Positions 62,261 through 64,000 of a stretch of DNA of 64,000 bases are shown here, in pieces. Origin of the DNA: Bog-756 sp963753905. Its GTDB lineage: Bacteria > Actinomycetota > Acidimicrobiia > Acidimicrobiales > RAAP-2. The number at the start of each line of letters is the position of its first letter. Within the stretch, counting starts at the first letter, position 1. The notes beneath the pieces are model-generated. The model was not told the origin of the DNA, ran no database searches, and saw nothing but the letters and a program-made list of their open reading frames with translations. The stretch covers positions 1,550,001 to 1,614,000 of the forward strand of contig CAVWDZ010000001.1 of NCBI GenBank assembly GCA_963753905.1, read 5' to 3'. The position numbers were made by a program, and so were the translations under genes.

Positions 62261-62397
62261 CGGGGTCCGGCCGGGAGGGGACGGCGTGCGACGGCCGGCC
62301 GGACGGTCGAGCCCCGGCAGCGACCGCTGGTCGGGGGGCACGGGCACGGAGCCCATGGTGGCACCGCACACGCCGCGGGCACCACGCCCGGCTGCCG

Positions 62398-63498
62398 TCA
62401 GAAGGAATCGGTCGGCGTGGACGGCCAGAGCTGAGGGGTTTCGCTCGGGCTGATCCCGAGGTGGGCCCAGGCGGCCGGGCCGGGTATCCGGCCCCGGGCG
62501 GTCCGTTGGATGAGCCCCTGCTGCAGGAGGTACGGCTCGTAGGCCTCCTCGATGGTGTCGGTCTCCTCGCCGATGCACTGGGAGAGGGTCGTGAGCCCGA
62601 CCGGGCGACCGGCGTACCGCCGGCAGAGCACGTCGAGGATTGCCCGGTCGACCTTGTCGAGCCCGAGCACGTCGATCCCGAACACGTCCAGTCCGGCGAT
62701 GGCGGCTTCGGAGGTGATCGTCCCCTCTGCCCGGACCTCGACGAAGTCGCGCACCCGGCGGAGCAGCCGATTGGCGACGCGCGGCGTGCCCCGGGACCGT
62801 TCGGCGACCCGGCGGGCCCCGTCGCCGTCGATGGGCACCCGCAGGAGACCCGCCGAGCGGTGCACGATGGCCTCGAGTTCGTCGACGCCGTAGAGGTCGA
62901 GGCGTCCGACGAAGCCGAAGCGGTCGCGCAGCGGTCCGGCCACCAGTCCGGTCCGCGTGGTTGCGCCGATGAGGGTGAACCGGGGCAGGTCCAGCCGGAT
63001 GCTCCGGGCCGTCGGACCCTTGCCGATGAGGATGTCGAGCTTGAAGTCCTCCATGGCCGGATAGAGGATCTCCTCGACCGAACGGTGGAGGCGGTGGATC
63101 TCGTCGATGAACAGGACGTCCCCCTCCTGGAGGTCGGTGAGGAGGGCGGCCAGGTCGCCGGCCCGGACCAGCACCGGACCCGACGTGACCCGGAGCCCCA
63201 CGCCCATCTCGGCTGCGACGATGCCGGCCAGCGAGGTCTTGCCGAGTCCCGGCGGCCCGGCGAAGAGCAGGTGGTCGACCGCCTGGTCGCGCCGCAGTGC
63301 TGCCTCGACGACGATCCGGAGGTGCTCGGTGAGCTGGCCCTGCCCCACGAACTCGTCGAGGGTGCGCGGTCGGAGCCCCACCTCCTCGACCTCCTCGACG
63401 GGGCCGGCGGTCGGGTCGACCGGGCGACGCGGGTCCTCGTCCAGCATCGCTCCCCCACCCGGCGGAGCCAGCACCTCGCGGCGGGCCTCGGCCGTCAT
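62398..63498 (-). CDS. ruvB: Holliday junction DNA helicase RuvB
   Basis: AAA+ motor for branch migration, 366 residues. RPRTLDEFVGQ, Walker A GPPGLGKTS, Walker B LFIDEIHRLHR, sensor IGATTRTG, arginine finger region PLRDRFG, and a C-terminal winged helix ending GRIPGPAAWAHLG. ATG overlaps the ruvA stop (ATGA). The N-terminus has about 40 extra residues. Confidence 0.97.
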   Translation of the reverse strand: MTAEARREVLAPPGGGAMLDEDPRRPVDPTAGPVEEVEEVGLRPRTLDEFVGQGQLTEHLRIVVEAALRRDQAVDHLLFAGPPGLGKTSLAGIVAAEMGVGLRVTSGPVLVRAGDLAALLTDLQEGDVLFIDEIHRLHRSVEEILYPAMEDFKLDILIGKGPTARSIRLDLPRFTLIGATTRTGLVAGPLRDRFGFVGRLDLYGVDELEAIVHRSAGLLRVPIDGDGARRVAERSRGTPRVANRLLRRVRDFVEVRAEGTITSEAAIAGLDVFGIDVLGLDKVDRAILDVLCRRYAGRPVGLTTLSQCIGEETDTIEEAYEPYLLQQGLIQRTARGRIPGPAAWAHLGISPSETPQLWPSTPTDSF

Positions 63499-64000
63499 CG
63501 GTGGTGGGCCAGCTCTCGGAGGGCGGCGCGCACGAGCTCCTCGACCGGCACGTCCTCGTCGGCGCCATCGAGCGCTCCGCTGATCTCGTCGGGGCCGTAG
63601 CCGAGCTCGACGAGCGCGGCCCGTGCCTCGCCGCGGCGCGTGCCCGACCCGGGCGTACCGGCTCCGTCCCCTCCGAGCTCCGGCAGATCGAGCCGGGCCT
63701 TGAGCTCGAGCAGGAGGCGGGCCGCAGTCTTCTTGCCCACCCCGGGCACGAGACAGAGGGTGTCCACGTCGTCCTCGAGCACCGCCGTCGAGAGCGCGGC
63801 CGGCGAGAGCGAGGAGAGGATGGCCAGGGCCAGCGCGGGCCCGACCCCGTGCGCGCCGAGCAGGGCCTCGAAACACCGTCGCTCGTCGGCGTGGGCGAAT
63901 CCGTAGAGCACGATGGCGTCCTCGCGGACGTGGGTGTGGACGTGGAGGAAGACATCACTGCCGACGGTGCCGAGGGATGCGAGCACCGACGTCGGGACCG
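63495..64000 (-). CDS. ruvA: Holliday junction DNA helicase RuvA, 5' end outside window
   Basis: DNA-binding partner of RuvB. The frame is open to the window end, and VPTSVLASLG at its edge matches the end of the first OB-fold strands, so about 40 N-terminal residues are missing. Seen: HTHVREDAIVLYGF, helix-hairpin-helix segments GVGPALALAIL and VPGVGKKTAARLLLELK, and the flexible linker plus RuvB-binding helical domain at the C-terminus. Confidence 0.95.
   Translation of the reverse strand, partial: VPTSVLASLGTVGSDVFLHVHTHVREDAIVLYGFAHADERRCFEALLGAHGVGPALALAILSSLSPAALSTAVLEDDVDTLCLVPGVGKKTAARLLLELKARLDLPELGGDGAGTPGSGTRRGEARAALVELGYGPDEISGALDGADEDVPVEELVRAALRELAHHR

Noticed and set aside
60078..63458. 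Single giant minus-strand frame spanning ruvB to tgt
   Set aside because: It reads tgt in frame but only shadows of queA and ruvB; family starts and ATGA overlaps define separate genes.
1..64000. tRNA, rRNA, transposase, integrase or phage genes
   Set aside because: I looked for cloverleaf ends, rRNA-like blocks, and DDE or integrase motifs in the gaps and frames and found none.

Overview
The window is about 70 percent G+C by eye and packed almost end to end with genes. It is chromosomal and mostly core metabolism. Mycothiol synthase, a FabD-FabG-ACP-FabF type II fatty acid cluster, menaquinone genes, a two-SEDS cell-wall set and the order DUF948 - small membrane protein - alaS - ruvX - mltG - aroE all point to a high-GC actinobacterium. 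A queuosine pair (queA, tgt) inside the ruvAB-yajC-secDF-relA block, a TrpF separate from HisA, and the six-fold GYWLVASDGG repeat protein fit a deep lineage such as Acidimicrobiia better than Streptomyces or Mycobacterium. That placement is inference.

Layout. 1-4653: end of a phosphotransferase-fold gene, then fabD, fabG, acpP, fabF. 4724-6460: UbiB/ABC1-type kinase. 6485-10056 (minus): trpC-trpF-trpB-trpA. 10135-12425: OmpR-type two-component system. 12477-14576: an SDR and a second phosphotransferase-fold protein. 14722-23518 (minus): a his operon hisD-C-B-H-A-F, then a GroES-like gene, hisI, trpE and ygfZ. 23616-27046: small conserved protein, nth, mshD, a VIT-type transporter, a MaoC hydratase. 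27119-30212: a MerR regulator coupled to menG and menF. 30223-37030: alpha/beta hydrolase, polyprenol-phosphate mannosyltransferase, AI-2E permease, YbhN-type membrane protein, ppk1. 37172-40314: two SEDS polymerases around a BFN-domain gene. 40336-46302 (minus): aroE, mltG, ruvX, alaS and two small membrane proteins. 46377-49505: secreted sedolisin protease with IPT domains and a six-repeat C-terminus. 49510-56466 (minus): rarA, aspS, hisS, rel. 56544-64000 (minus): secF, secD, yajC, tgt, queA, ruvB, ruvA (cut by the window end).

Genes inside transcription units are very often coupled by 1-4 base stop/start overlaps (ATGA, GTGA, TTGA, TGATG). Many transcription-unit heads lack a Shine-Dalgarno sequence and instead carry a TANNNT hexamer ending 6-9 bases before the start codon, which is what leaderless transcription looks like. 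This rule decided several starts here. No tRNA, rRNA, CRISPR array, insertion sequence or phage gene was seen.

No obvious unknown defence or mobile system is present. The most unusual items are a FabD with a lysine-free biotinyl/lipoyl-like C-terminal domain, the sedolisin with a nearly homogenised repeat array, a GroES-like gene embedded in a his-trp operon, the opposite-charge tails on YajC and SecF, a low-GC intergenic island near 24 kb, and the leaderless promoter pattern.
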